A DNA stretch of 64,000 bases from Rhodanobacter sp. ANJX3 (GTDB taxonomy: Bacteria > Pseudomonadota > Gammaproteobacteria > Xanthomonadales > Rhodanobacteraceae): positions 62,001-126,000 of the forward strand of contig NZ_JACHCM010000007.1 of the NCBI RefSeq assembly GCF_014200755.1. Direction: 5' to 3'. The notes beneath the pieces were generated by a model. That model was not told the origin of the DNA and did no database searches. It worked only from the letters and a program-made list of their open reading frames with translations. The first letter of the stretch is position 1; each line of letters starts with the position of its first letter. Both the position numbers and the translations under genes were made by a program. Below, piece by piece: positions 54,599 through 64,000 of this stretch.

Positions 54599-54729
54599 TC
54601 GCACGAGTTGAGTGAGCTAGTTGACCGAACTATCCGTCGCGCCGATCGCCGCGCGATGAATACAAGCACAGGACGGGGGGCATGCTCGTCGGTTGCGTAA
54701 CGTTGTTGGGCAATCGTTGAGAGAGGCGC

Positions 54730-57700
54730 ATGAGACTTCAAGACCACATCGATTTCACCACACTGCACTGGGTCAAGCCGGAGCTCGACGAAACCTTGTC
54801 GACCGCCCGCGAAGCGCTGGCGACTTACGTCGAGCATCCGATGCAGCGCGATGCCATGCGTTCGTGCGCCGAGTATTTGCACCAGGTGCGCGGTACCCTG
54901 CAGATGGTCGAGCTGTACGGCGCCGCACAGGTCACCGCGGAAATGGAAACGCTGGCGGTTGCGCTGCTGCAGGATCAGGTCACCCACCGCGAAGAAGCCT
55001 ACGCTTCGCTGATGCGCGGCCTGATGCAGTTGCCCGATTATCTGGAGCGCCTTTCCAGCGGCCACCGCGACGTGCCGGTGGTGCTGTTGCCGCTGTTGAA
55101 CGATCTGCGCGCCAGTCGCGAGCTGCCGGCGCTGACCGAGTCGGCGATGTTTCATCCGAATCTGGATGCGTTTCTGCCGGAGCAGGCGCCTGCCGCCATG
55201 AGCGAGTCGTATGCCGAAGCGCATCGCGGCGAGCTGGCGGATCTGCGTCTGCGTTTCCAGCAGCAGCTTTTGAGCTGGTTCCGCGGGCAGGACGCTGCGC
55301 AGCAACTGCTCGGCATGCGCACGACACTGCTGGCGATCGCCTCGCGCTGCTATCACGTGCACGGGCGTCGGCTGTGGTGGATTTCCGCCGGCGTGCTCGA
55401 AGGTCTCGAGCAGGGCATGCTGAAAAGCTTTGCCGGCGAAATACGTCAGCTGATCGGCAAGGTCGATCGCAGCATCCGTCAGCTGATCGAGCAGGGCGAA
55501 ATCAGCCTGCGCGGCGGCGATGCCGACGACGTGTGCTGCAAGATGCTGTACATCGTGGCGCAGTCGAAAGAACGCAGCCCGTTGATGGAACAGCTGCGCG
55601 TCACCTATGCGCTGGATAGCTTGCTGCCCGACGCCGCCGAACTGGAGCATGCCCGCGGCTCGATGGCCGGACACAACCGCGCCCTGCTCGATTCGGTATC
55701 GCGCGCGCTGAAGGACGACCTGCTGCGCGTCAAGGAAGCGCTCGATCTTTTCCTGCGCCAGGAAGACGCCGACCCGTCGCAGCTCGCTTCGCAGAGTGAA
55801 GTGCTCGAGCGCGTCGCCGACACGCTCGGCATGCTGGCGTTGAACGTACCGCGCCGTGTGGTGATCGAACAGCGCCGCGTGCTCGACGAAATCGCCAATC
55901 GACTGCGCCAGTCCGACGAAGAAACCCTGCTGGATGTGGCCGGCGCGTTGCTCTACGTCGAGTCGTCCTTGGACGACCACATCGAAAGTCTGGGTTCCGA
56001 AGACGAAACGGAATCCACCGAAGCGGTGCAGGGCCTGCCGCGCAGCGAGGCGCTTGGCGTGGTCACTGCGCTGATGCAGGAGGCGATCGCCAATACCGGC
56101 AGCGTCAAGGGCTCGATTATCGCCTTCGTCGAATCCGGTTGGGAGCATAGCCATCTGGCCGTCGCGCCGGCTCTGATGGGCGAAGTGGCCGGCGCACTGC
56201 GCATGCTTTCCGCGCCGCGTCCGGCCGATCTGGCCGAGGGCGTGGGCCGTTTCGTGGCGGAAGAGCTGCTGATGGACCGGCGGGTGCCCTCCGGCGAGCA
56301 GATGGATCATCTGGCCGATGCGCTGGCGGCGCTGGAGTATTACCTGGAAGCCGCGCGCGAACATCGCGGTGGCCTGGATCATATCTTGGACGTGGCCGAG
56401 CACAGCCTTGGCATGCTCGGTTACTGGCCGCTGCCCGCCGCGCGCGCGTTGCCGCCGCCCACGATGATCGAACCGGCGGATGGCATCGAGCCGACTGCCG
56501 TCGAACACGCCGCTGGCCTATCCATCGACGAAGCCGCGCACGACGAAACACTTGCGCACGAGGCGCATCCCGATCTCACCGAATCGGTCAGCATGCTGCC
56601 CGGCGACGATCTCGGCCATCTGTTTGTCGGCGAGAGCGAGCAGCCCGCCACGGCGGCCCACAATCTGGACGGCCTGCGTCTGACCGAGACGGAAACGACG
56701 GCGCCGCCGCCATCGGAAAATACCAGCGCGGCCGACCCGTACGACGACTGGATCGAGATCGAGGAAGAGGCGTTCGAAGAGCTGCCGGTGCGCGACGCGT
56801 TAGCTGGCAAAACCGTGTTCAATTTCGACGCGGAAGGTATCGACGACGATATTCGCGAAATCTTCTTGGAAGAAATGCAGGAGGAAATCGACAGCCTGCG
56901 CAACGGCGAAAAAGTCTGGCTGGCCGAGCCGACCCAACTTTCCTCGCTGGTTACCTTGCGACGCTCTTTCCACACGCTGAAAGGCTCGGGTCGGCTGGTC
57001 GGTGCCGGTGTGCTCGGTGAATTCGCGTGGAAGGTCGAAGACATGCTCAATCGCGTGCTCGACGGCAGCATCGAGCCGCACGAAGGCGTGCAGGCCGTGC
57101 TCCATCATGCGATCGCGGCCCTGCCGGAGCTGCTCGCGGCGCTCAAGGGCGAGGGTGAGCCGACGGCGCCGCTCAGCGCGATTATGCAAACGGCGGAAGA
57201 AGTGGCCGCTGGCCAGCGAACCCGCGTGGAAGATCACCTGTCGACCGCGACGGAGATGGTTCGTCGCGTCGTGCTGCGGCGCATTCCGCGCTCCCAGGCG
57301 GCCGCCGATGCCGTACCGGAAGCCAGCCTCACCGAAGGGCACACCGCCGCCGACAATCTTGCGGCAGGCGACGAGTCGACGTCGTTCGAGCCGAACAGAT
57401 CGATGCCCGAGATGCCGCCGGTGGATCCGGTGCTGTTGGAAATTCTGCGCAGCGAAGTGGCGCAGTATCTGCACACCATTCGCGGCGCCATCCAGCGCAG
57501 CGACATCGAGCTGCCGATCGGCGAAGACTTGCTGCGCGCCGTGCACACGCTGCACGGCGCCATCGCCATGGTCGATATCCAACTGCTGACCCAGCTGCTG
57601 TCGCCGCTGGAAAGCCTGTTCAAGCGTCTGCGCGCGCTGAACGTTGCGCTGCCGTCCGAGGGCGTGCGCATGCTCGAACAGACGGTGGATCTGGTCGACC

Positions 57701-60700
57701 ATGTAATGGGCCAGTTCGACGTGGACCAGCCGCAGCTGCCGAATGCCGATGCGCTGACGGCGCAGATTGCCGCGCTGCGCGACCGCTACCCGGAATCGCA
57801 GATCGCGCACGTGGTCTACGAGCGGCGGTCGGACGAGGAAGACGCGATCGAATCGCAGCACGCCGACGAATTCGCGGCCGAAAACGACACGGTCGAAGCG
57901 CACGCGGACGAGCCGGCCGATCGCGCCCACGCGCCGCTGGAAACCGTGCACGAGGATGCGTCAAGCAACGCCGCCGAGTTTGATCCCGTGCCACAGCTGA
58001 CTGGTCACGACGAAAGCACCGACACCTCTGCCGATGACGCCGCCGAGCCGGTCGATGCGGCGTCGGCGAACGAGCCCGAAGCGGATACCGTCGCGGAAGT
58101 CCATCCCGACGACGCGCGTCATGCGGAGCTAGCCGCCGAAATGGTCGCGGCGCTGGGTGCGTTCGAGCCCGAGGTGGCTGCCGCCGAGCGCATTGCTGCC
58201 GAGCAGCTGGCCGCCGAAAAGGCGGCGGCCGAGCACGCGGCGGCGAAGCAGCTGGCTGCCGAACAGGCAGCGGCCGAGCAGGCGTCGATCGACAAGCTTG
58301 CCGCTGAACACGCTGCCGAACTGGCCGCGCAGCAGGCTGCCGACGAAATTGCCGCCGAATTGTTGGCTTCCGAAAAGCGCGATGCCGAAGCGCGTGCGGC
58401 CGAGGAAGCCGCTGCCGCCCGGCAAGCCGAGGAAGTTGCCGCTGCCCAGCAAGCCGCAGTCCAGCATGTCGAGGAAGCCGCTTCTCCCCATCAGCTGGTC
58501 GAGGCGCCCGCCGAGCCGGTGCAAGAAAGCGTCGTCGCGAACGACGCGCCAGTGGTCCAGGACGAGGTTTACGCACTGGCCGGCTCCGGTCACATCGACG
58601 CGGATCTGCTGGAAGTATTCATCGACGAGGCGCGCGAAATTCTCGATCACGCCGACGGCGTGATGGCGCAGTGGCACGATGCGCCAACCGAGCTTTCGTA
58701 CGTGGCCGAGCTGCAGCGCGACCTGCACACGCTCAAAGGCGGCGCGCGCATCGCCGGTTTGATGGGCGTGGGCGATCTCACGCACGCCATCGAAACGCTG
58801 CTGGAAAAACCCATCCGCGATCCGTCCAAGACCGGCCCGCTGATCGGCGCGCTGGAGTCGGCGTTCGATCGTCTGCACAAGCAGGTGCAGTCGGTGTCGT
58901 TGGGCCAGACGGTCGATTACCCGCAGGACATGATCGATCAACTGCTGGCCTTGGCCGGCGAGACGAATCTGTCCGACGACGCCAACTCGATCGATGACGC
59001 CGCACCGCCTGCGAGAAGCGCCAGTGCGCTGCTGCTCCCGACGGCGCCTGCGGTCACGATGCCGGAACATCTGCCCGATCTTCCCGACCTCTTGCCGGAA
59101 GCGGAAGAAGAGGTGCGATCGTCGCAGGAGCAGATCCGCGTTCGCGCCGATCTGCTCGACAGCCTGGTCAGCCACGCGGGCGAAGTGGCGATCTACCGCT
59201 CGCGCCTGGAACAACAGGTGGCCGGCTATCGCTTCAACCTGGTCGAACTGGAGCAGACCGTGTCGCGTCTGCGCAGCCAGCTGCGCATGCTGGAAATCGA
59301 GACCGAAGCGCAGATCATCGCGCGCTTCCAGCGCGAACATCGCGAAGCGGGCCTGACCGTGTTCGATCCGCTCGAGCTCGATCGTTATTCGCAGCTGCAG
59401 CAATACTCGCGCGCGCTGGCCGAATCGGTCTCGGATCTGGTGTCCATTCAGACCTTGCTCGACGAGCTCACCCGTCAGGCGGAAACGCTGCTGATCCAGC
59501 AGTCGCGCGTCAGCACCGAGCTGCAGGACGGCCTGCTGCGCACGCGCATGTTGCCGTTCGACACGATGGTGCCCAACCTCCGTCGCACGTTGCGTCAGGC
59601 AGCGCAGGAAGACGGCAAGAGCGCCCAGCTTTACGTGGACGGCGCGCACGGCGAAATGGACCGCAACCTGCTCGACCGCATCAAGGCGCCGTTCGAGCAC
59701 ATGCTGCGCAACGCGATCGCTCACGGCATCGAGTCGCCGGAGGAACGTCGCGCGGCGGGCAAGCCCAGCGAGGGCGCGGTGCATATCCGCGTGGCGCGCG
59801 AAGCCACCGAGGTGGTGATTCGCGTCAGCGACGATGGCCGGGGCCTGGATCGCGAGGCGATTTTCAAGCGCGGTATCGAGCGCGGTCTGCTGCGTGCCGA
59901 TACCAAGCCGACCGACGACCAGCTGCTGTCGCTGATCACCCAGCCGGGCTTCTCCACTGCCAGCACGGTGACCCAACTGGCCGGTCGTGGCGTCGGCATG
60001 GACGTGGTCGCCAACGAGATCAAGCAGCTCGGCGGTTCGCTGTCGATCGAATCCGAAGCGGGCAAGGGCAGCGTCTTCGTGCTGCGTCTGCCGTTCACCC
60101 TCGCGGTGACGCAGGCCATCCTGGTACGCATCGGCGAGGCGACCTTTGCCATTCCTATGACTTCGGTGCAGGGCGTGGCGCGCGTCAGTCCGGATGATCT
60201 GGCGGTGCGCCTCGCCGACGACGAGCCGACCTTCCAGTACGGCAACGAGGAATACGGCATCCACGATCTGGCCGAATTGCTGGGCCTGCCTCCCGGCCTG
60301 CCGGCCGACGGCGAACAGCAGCCGTTGCTGCTGACGCGTGCCGGCGATCTGCGTGCGGCGATCCGCATCGACGCGGTGCTCGGTTCGCGCGAAATCGTGG
60401 TCAAGTCGGTCGGTCCGCAGATCAGCTCGGTACCCGGCCTGCTCGGTGCCACCATCATGGGCGACGGCTCGGTGCTGATCATTCTCGATCTGGCCCCGCT
60501 GGTGCGTCACGGCATCACGCGCCGTCAGCATCGTATCGCCGACGGTCTGAGCGCCGTGCAGGCGCCGGTGATCGAAGAGATACGGGTGCGGCCGCTGGTC
60601 ATGGTGGTCGATGACTCGATCACCATGCGCAAGGTCACCGGCCGCGTGCTCGAGCGCCATGAGTACGACGTCAGTACGGCGAAGGACGGCATCGACGCGA

Positions 60701-60972
60701 TCGAAAAACTGCATGAGCGCGTACCCGATCTGATGCTGCTAGACATCGAAATGCCGCGCATGGACGGCTATGAGCTGGCCACGCACATGAAGGCCGATCC
60801 GCGGCTGCGCGATGTGCCGATCATCATGATCACCTCGCGCAGCGGCGACAAGCATCGCCAGCGCGCCTTCGATATCGGCGTCGATCGCTATCTCGGCAAG
60901 CCGTATCAGGAGGCGGAGCTGCTGGTGCAGATCAGCGAGGTGCTCGAGCAGCGCGTCGGAGCCGAATCATGA
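54730..60972 (+). CDS. chpA: chemosensory histidine kinase ChpA (PilL)
   Basis: A 2080-aa CheA-like hybrid kinase. Histidine phosphotransfer (Hpt) modules are seen at His748 (FHTLKGSGR), His939 (HTLHGA, lysine replaced) and His1333 (LHTLKGGAR); the first 250 residues are a FimL-like Hpt relic (YLHQVRG). An Ala/Glu-rich linker of coiled-coil type spans about 1148-1250. The kinase core has LQDGLLRTRMLPFDTMVPNL, FEHMLRNAIAHGIESPEERR, DDGRGLD and GRGVGMDVV, then a CheW-like domain. The C-terminal receiver has Asp2005 in LLDIEMPRMDG. Fewer Hpt sites than the Pseudomonas ChpA. Output goes to PilG/PilH. Stop overlaps chpB. Confidence 0.96.
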   Translation: MRLQDHIDFTTLHWVKPELDETLSTAREALATYVEHPMQRDAMRSCAEYLHQVRGTLQMVELYGAAQVTAEMETLAVALLQDQVTHREEAYASLMRGLMQLPDYLERLSSGHRDVPVVLLPLLNDLRASRELPALTESAMFHPNLDAFLPEQAPAAMSESYAEAHRGELADLRLRFQQQLLSWFRGQDAAQQLLGMRTTLLAIASRCYHVHGRRLWWISAGVLEGLEQGMLKSFAGEIRQLIGKVDRSIRQLIEQGEISLRGGDADDVCCKMLYIVAQSKERSPLMEQLRVTYALDSLLPDAAELEHARGSMAGHNRALLDSVSRALKDDLLRVKEALDLFLRQEDADPSQLASQSEVLERVADTLGMLALNVPRRVVIEQRRVLDEIANRLRQSDEETLLDVAGALLYVESSLDDHIESLGSEDETESTEAVQGLPRSEALGVVTALMQEAIANTGSVKGSIIAFVESGWEHSHLAVAPALMGEVAGALRMLSAPRPADLAEGVGRFVAEELLMDRRVPSGEQMDHLADALAALEYYLEAAREHRGGLDHILDVAEHSLGMLGYWPLPAARALPPPTMIEPADGIEPTAVEHAAGLSIDEAAHDETLAHEAHPDLTESVSMLPGDDLGHLFVGESEQPATAAHNLDGLRLTETETTAPPPSENTSAADPYDDWIEIEEEAFEELPVRDALAGKTVFNFDAEGIDDDIREIFLEEMQEEIDSLRNGEKVWLAEPTQLSSLVTLRRSFHTLKGSGRLVGAGVLGEFAWKVEDMLNRVLDGSIEPHEGVQAVLHHAIAALPELLAALKGEGEPTAPLSAIMQTAEEVAAGQRTRVEDHLSTATEMVRRVVLRRIPRSQAAADAVPEASLTEGHTAADNLAAGDESTSFEPNRSMPEMPPVDPVLLEILRSEVAQYLHTIRGAIQRSDIELPIGEDLLRAVHTLHGAIAMVDIQLLTQLLSPLESLFKRLRALNVALPSEGVRMLEQTVDLVDHVMGQFDVDQPQLPNADALTAQIAALRDRYPESQIAHVVYERRSDEEDAIESQHADEFAAENDTVEAHADEPADRAHAPLETVHEDASSNAAEFDPVPQLTGHDESTDTSADDAAEPVDAASANEPEADTVAEVHPDDARHAELAAEMVAALGAFEPEVAAAERIAAEQLAAEKAAAEHAAAKQLAAEQAAAEQASIDKLAAEHAAELAAQQAADEIAAELLASEKRDAEARAAEEAAAARQAEEVAAAQQAAVQHVEEAASPHQLVEAPAEPVQESVVANDAPVVQDEVYALAGSGHIDADLLEVFIDEAREILDHADGVMAQWHDAPTELSYVAELQRDLHTLKGGARIAGLMGVGDLTHAIETLLEKPIRDPSKTGPLIGALESAFDRLHKQVQSVSLGQTVDYPQDMIDQLLALAGETNLSDDANSIDDAAPPARSASALLLPTAPAVTMPEHLPDLPDLLPEAEEEVRSSQEQIRVRADLLDSLVSHAGEVAIYRSRLEQQVAGYRFNLVELEQTVSRLRSQLRMLEIETEAQIIARFQREHREAGLTVFDPLELDRYSQLQQYSRALAESVSDLVSIQTLLDELTRQAETLLIQQSRVSTELQDGLLRTRMLPFDTMVPNLRRTLRQAAQEDGKSAQLYVDGAHGEMDRNLLDRIKAPFEHMLRNAIAHGIESPEERRAAGKPSEGAVHIRVAREATEVVIRVSDDGRGLDREAIFKRGIERGLLRADTKPTDDQLLSLITQPGFSTASTVTQLAGRGVGMDVVANEIKQLGGSLSIESEAGKGSVFVLRLPFTLAVTQAILVRIGEATFAIPMTSVQGVARVSPDDLAVRLADDEPTFQYGNEEYGIHDLAELLGLPPGLPADGEQQPLLLTRAGDLRAAIRIDAVLGSREIVVKSVGPQISSVPGLLGATIMGDGSVLIILDLAPLVRHGITRRQHRIADGLSAVQAPVIEEIRVRPLVMVVDDSITMRKVTGRVLERHEYDVSTAKDGIDAIEKLHERVPDLMLLDIEMPRMDGYELATHMKADPRLRDVPIIMITSRSGDKHRQRAFDIGVDRYLGKPYQEAELLVQISEVLEQRVGAES

Positions 60973-62717
60973 GTCAGGGCGCACCGGCGGTTGCCCTGTT
61001 GTTTGATGACGTCGAGCTGGGCGGACATCTGCGCGATGCGCTGAGCGAGTGCGGCGCGCGTATCGTGCACGAAGGCGATATGTCCAGCCTCTCGCGCGAT
61101 TTGCTGGAGAAAGTCGGCGCACAGGTGCTTGTCGTCAACCTGGACGACTCCGCCGACGACGCGCTGGATCGTCTGTACGAAGTCATCGACGGCGACAAGC
61201 CGCGCGTGGTCTTCAACGATGCGCAAGCCAGCCGCGCGCTGACCGGCTGGGATCGCGCCCGCTGGGCGCGCCATCTCGCCGTCAAGGTGCTGGAGATGGG
61301 CGATTTCGATCCGCCGCGACCCGAGTACGCGCGCGGCGTCGAGGTGATCAACAGCGACGTGCTGGAAGCGGCCATCGCGCGAGAGTCGACCGCGGAGTTT
61401 GCGTCGGCGCCTGAATTGCACGCTGTTGCCGAAACGGACATTCAACCCACGCCGCCGAGCGCGGACAGCGAACACGAAGCCCTTACGCTGGAAACGCCGT
61501 CGTTCGCGTCCGATGAATCGGAATGGGCCGATGTCGACGCGTTGCGTACACCCGCGGCCGGCGAGCAGTCGGAAAACCTGGCTGCCGAACTGGAAGCCCT
61601 GCTGGCGTCGGGCGATCTGTCGGTGGACGAGGAGGCTCCCACCGGTTCCGGCCTGCGTTTCACCGACGACGAAGAGCTGCCGCCATTGCACGATGGCCAC
61701 TTCGGTCCGCCTGCCGGCGCCGATGACAGGCCGGATGCCTCCGAATCGGTGGGCGAGTCTCAGGTGGCCGCGGCAGAGCAAAACGCCGGCCCAAGCCGCG
61801 TGACGCCACCGGTGTTCCAGCTCGATCATCTGGAGCTGGCGCCACTGACGGATACGACCGTCGCGCCGATGGCCGCAGGGGCCGCGCAGCAGATTCCGAC
61901 CGACGCGCTTGTCGCGCAGGCGCGTGTGCCGGACAGTTGGTCGCTGCTGGAGGACGATGATGTGCCGCTGGCAGATGAGAAAGCCGACGCGGCGGATTTC
62001 GGCATTCACAAGGTCAGCGCGGCGGATTTTCTCGCACCCGATGCCGAGCAGGCTGACGCGGACGACGAGGCGGTGATGAGCCTTCAACTGCTCTCGATGG
62101 AAGAGGCGGTTGCACCGACGGCTTTCGAAGAGGCTGAGGCCTTTCGCGCCAACAGCCTGAGCCAGATCGTGCTGCTGGGCGCGGCGGCTGGCAGTAGCGA
62201 ATCGGTGTACGGCTTTTTGTCGGCGCTGCCCGCCGACAGCCGGCTGGCCTTCGTGCTCACACAGCATCTGGGCGCAACGCCGGTCGATACCCTGGTAGAC
62301 GCATTGGCCCAGCACTCGGCGCTGCCGGTGCGCGCCGCAACGCACGGTAGCCGGGCCCGCGTGGGTGAAGTCATCGTCGTGCCGGCGGGGCAGCAGCTCA
62401 TCCTGATCCGCGACGGCAGCATGGAGCTGCGGGCCAGTGGTGCCGACGCATCGCAAGGGCCGTCGATCGATGCCAGTTTCAGCATGGCCGCCAATGTGTT
62501 CGGTGCTGACGCGCTCGCCATCGTGTTCGCCGGTCGCGGCACCGATGCGGTGGCCGGCGCGCAGGCGGTACACGATCGCGGCGGCAGGGTCTGGGTGGAG
62601 TCCTCGGCCAACGAACATCCCGCCGACATGGTCAGCGGTATTTCCGCCGAACGGTTGGTCAGTTTTTCCGGTACGCCCCGTGAGCTGGCGGCGCATCTGA
62701 TCGAGGTGTTTTCATGA
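60969..62717 (+). CDS. chpB: ChpB/CheB methylesterase homologue with degenerate active site
   Basis: A 582-aa protein. Residues 1-135 look like a degenerate receiver-like domain, 136-395 an acidic low-complexity linker, and about 400-582 a CheB methylesterase domain. In CheB the catalytic Ser sits in GASTGG; here the segment reads GAAAGS, with Ala406 at the serine position. The His (His433, TQHL) and Asp (Asp526, GRGTD) of the triad are kept. The codons at 62178-62195 are clear, so this is not a reading error. Likely no demethylation activity. The ATG overlaps the chpA stop and the next gene overlaps its end. Confidence 0.85.
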   Translation: MSQGAPAVALLFDDVELGGHLRDALSECGARIVHEGDMSSLSRDLLEKVGAQVLVVNLDDSADDALDRLYEVIDGDKPRVVFNDAQASRALTGWDRARWARHLAVKVLEMGDFDPPRPEYARGVEVINSDVLEAAIARESTAEFASAPELHAVAETDIQPTPPSADSEHEALTLETPSFASDESEWADVDALRTPAAGEQSENLAAELEALLASGDLSVDEEAPTGSGLRFTDDEELPPLHDGHFGPPAGADDRPDASESVGESQVAAAEQNAGPSRVTPPVFQLDHLELAPLTDTTVAPMAAGAAQQIPTDALVAQARVPDSWSLLEDDDVPLADEKADAADFGIHKVSAADFLAPDAEQADADDEAVMSLQLLSMEEAVAPTAFEEAEAFRANSLSQIVLLGAAAGSSESVYGFLSALPADSRLAFVLTQHLGATPVDTLVDALAQHSALPVRAATHGSRARVGEVIVVPAGQQLILIRDGSMELRASGADASQGPSIDASFSMAANVFGADALAIVFAGRGTDAVAGAQAVHDRGGRVWVESSANEHPADMVSGISAERLVSFSGTPRELAAHLIEVFS

Positions 62718-63247
62718 GTGAAGAACAGCCGCTGCCGCGTGAAATTCGCTGCGTTCTGGTGCCGGTAAGCAACCTGCGCCTGTTGCTGCCCAATGCGACC
62801 GTCGCCGAGGTCATTACCTACAGCAAGCCCGAGCCGGTGAACGACGCGCCGGAATGGCTGCTGGGCCGCATCGCCTGGCGCGGCTGGCGCGTACCGCTGG
62901 TGTCGTTTGCGCAGCTGTCGAAGAGCGAGGCCGGCGACAGTGAAGCCAGCGTTCGTGTGGCCGTGCTCAAGGCGCTGGGCGGCAATCCGAAGCTGCCGTT
63001 CGTGGCGATGCTGACACAGGGCTTTCCGCGCCTGACCACGCTCAACGCCGAGCTGATCATTCCGACCCATGACGGCACTCCGCTGCCGCCGGGCGTGCGT
63101 GCACAGGTGCTGGTGCGCGATGACGTGGCGATGATTCCCGATCTGGAGTGGCTCGAAGCGGAGCTGCTGAGCCTGCTCGACGACGCCGACCTGACCGAGG
63201 CACCGGTGCCGCACGACAGCACCGAATGGTTGGGCACCGGCGGCTGA
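62714..63247 (+). CDS. chpC: CheW-like protein ChpC
   Basis: A 177-aa CheW-domain protein: IRCVLVPVSNLRLLLPNATVAEVITY, WLLGRIAWRGWRVPLVSFAQL, ELIIPTHDGTPLPPG. It corresponds in place to ChpC, the second CheW-type adaptor of Pil-Chp. The ATGA overlap with chpB completes the operon; the next gene is on the other strand. Confidence 0.9.
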   Translation: MSEEQPLPREIRCVLVPVSNLRLLLPNATVAEVITYSKPEPVNDAPEWLLGRIAWRGWRVPLVSFAQLSKSEAGDSEASVRVAVLKALGGNPKLPFVAMLTQGFPRLTTLNAELIIPTHDGTPLPPGVRAQVLVRDDVAMIPDLEWLEAELLSLLDDADLTEAPVPHDSTEWLGTGG

Positions 63248-63282
63248 ATCAAGTTTTTTTCAGACAGGCGAATTTGCAGGTT

Positions 63283-64000
63283 TCAGGCGTCCCCATGAAT
63301 CGCCTGAAGCGCCGCCAGCGCGGCCAGTCCCGCGGTTTCGGTACGGAGAATTCGCGGCCCAAGCCCTAGCCCTTCAAACGTGGCGGCGTACAACGCACTG
63401 ATGTCGCGCTCGCCCAGGCCGCCTTCCGGCCCCACGACCAGTACGCCGCCAGCGACGCCGAAGCGCAGTTCGCGAGTCGATCTGGCCGCCTCGGGAAGCA
63501 GCGCCAGTCGCAGCGCGCCATCGTCGGCCAACTCGTCCAACCACTTCGCCAACGGCACCGCAGCGGTGATTTCCGGTACGCGTGCGCGACCGCTTTGCTC
63601 ACAGGCGCTGGCCGCCACGGCGCGCCAGTGCAGCAAACGTTTCTCCGAACGTGCCGCATCGAGCTTTACTTCCGAGCGCTCGGTCAGCAGCGGCACGATG
63701 CGGGTTACTCCCAGTTCGGTCGCCTTCTGCACGATCAGATCCATCTTGTCGCCGCGCGCCACGCCCTGCGCCAGGGTCAGCGCAAGCGGCGACTCGTTGG
63801 TAAGGCCGAGCTTGGCGTCGATCCGAACGGTTACCTCACGCTTGCTGACAGCGACGATGGTCGCCGCGTAGTCGCAGCCGTCGCCGTTGAAAAGTGTCAG
63901 CGGATCACCGGCCACCATTCGTAGTACCCGCACGGCGTGCTCGCTGGCCCGCGCTGGCAGCGCCAGCTCAGCGCCGACATTCAGCGCCTGATCGATATGA
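63283..64000 (-). CDS. rsmE: 16S rRNA (uracil-1498-N3)-methyltransferase RsmE (partial)
   Basis: The gene runs off the window end, so its N-terminus is missing; about 239 codons are visible. Motifs RVLRMVAGDPLTLFNGDG, QGVARGDKMDLIVQKATELGV, VVGPEGGLGERDI and LGPRILRTETAGLAALAALQ are those of the SPOUT methyltransferase RsmE. It modifies U1498 of 16S rRNA. An internal GTG at 63933 is not the start because the conserved PUA-like N-terminal part (ALNVGAELALPARASEHAV) continues upstream of it. Confidence 0.94.
   Translation of the reverse strand, partial: HIDQALNVGAELALPARASEHAVRVLRMVAGDPLTLFNGDGCDYAATIVAVSKREVTVRIDAKLGLTNESPLALTLAQGVARGDKMDLIVQKATELGVTRIVPLLTERSEVKLDAARSEKRLLHWRAVAASACEQSGRARVPEITAAVPLAKWLDELADDGALRLALLPEAARSTRELRFGVAGGVLVVGPEGGLGERDISALYAATFEGLGLGPRILRTETAGLAALAALQAIHGDA

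Noticed and set aside
58129-60714. Very long open frame antisense to chpA
   Set aside because: High-GC antisense shadow of the chpA codon pattern; composition is His/Arg/Gln-rich and matches no family.

Overview
The window is chromosomal DNA of a high-GC gammaproteobacterium. Gene order (gshB-tonB-yqgE-ruvX-pyrB facing pilGHIJ-chpA, a pilT-pilU pair beside proC/yggT, hemE next to aroB-aroK) together with H-NS and FtsX-permease types points to the Lysobacterales (Xanthomonadales), probably the Rhodanobacteraceae (Dyella/Luteibacter/Rhodanobacter-like). That placement is from recognition of gene families and order, not from a database search. No rRNA, tRNA, CRISPR array, prophage or insertion sequence was seen.

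Layout. 1-6639: an array of FtsX/MacB-type ABC permeases in alternating B and A types, best read as three B-A pairs, the first B gene being cut by the window start. No ATPase or membrane-fusion subunit is in view. 6821-12399: a secreted DUF885 metallopeptidase-like protein, a secreted protein with two tandem PDZ-like repeats, and a sigma-54 response regulator with its histidine kinase. 12476-15178: an SPFH protein (QmcA), NfeD and a fused threonine/serine exporter. 15316-30000: mostly housekeeping genes: H-NS, proS, a DUF4124 protein, pssA, a HolD-like protein with rimI, valS, a GH16 glucanase, an SDR, hemE, aroB-aroK, an epimerase and YbjQ. 30356-33242: a glycerate-kinase-like protein, pdxH, yjbQ and a BtuF-like protein. 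33529-39856: a complete pgaABCD operon for poly-N-acetylglucosamine. 40023-44136: yggT and proC facing pilT and pilU. 44222-50686: a BON protein, a large lipoprotein, and the gshB-tonB-yqgE-ruvX-pyrB operon. 51078-63247: the Pil-Chp chemosensory operon pilG-pilH-pilI-pilJ-chpA-chpB-chpC. The window ends in rsmE.

How it fits together. The retraction ATPases, the Pil-Chp signalling cluster and the PNAG operon make this a surface-attachment and twitching region. A well-spaced -24/-12 (sigma-54) promoter candidate lies 46 bases upstream of pilG.

The most notable observations are: a Pil-Chp system that lacks the methyltransferase gene pilK and whose ChpB/CheB has lost its catalytic serine, suggesting pilus chemosensing without methylation-based adaptation; a PgaA porin with an autotransporter-style extended signal peptide; a low-GC patch confined to the editing domain of valS, suggesting a recombinant gene; a dispersed intergenic palindromic element with a full and an internally shortened copy; and the permease array beside a two-component system.
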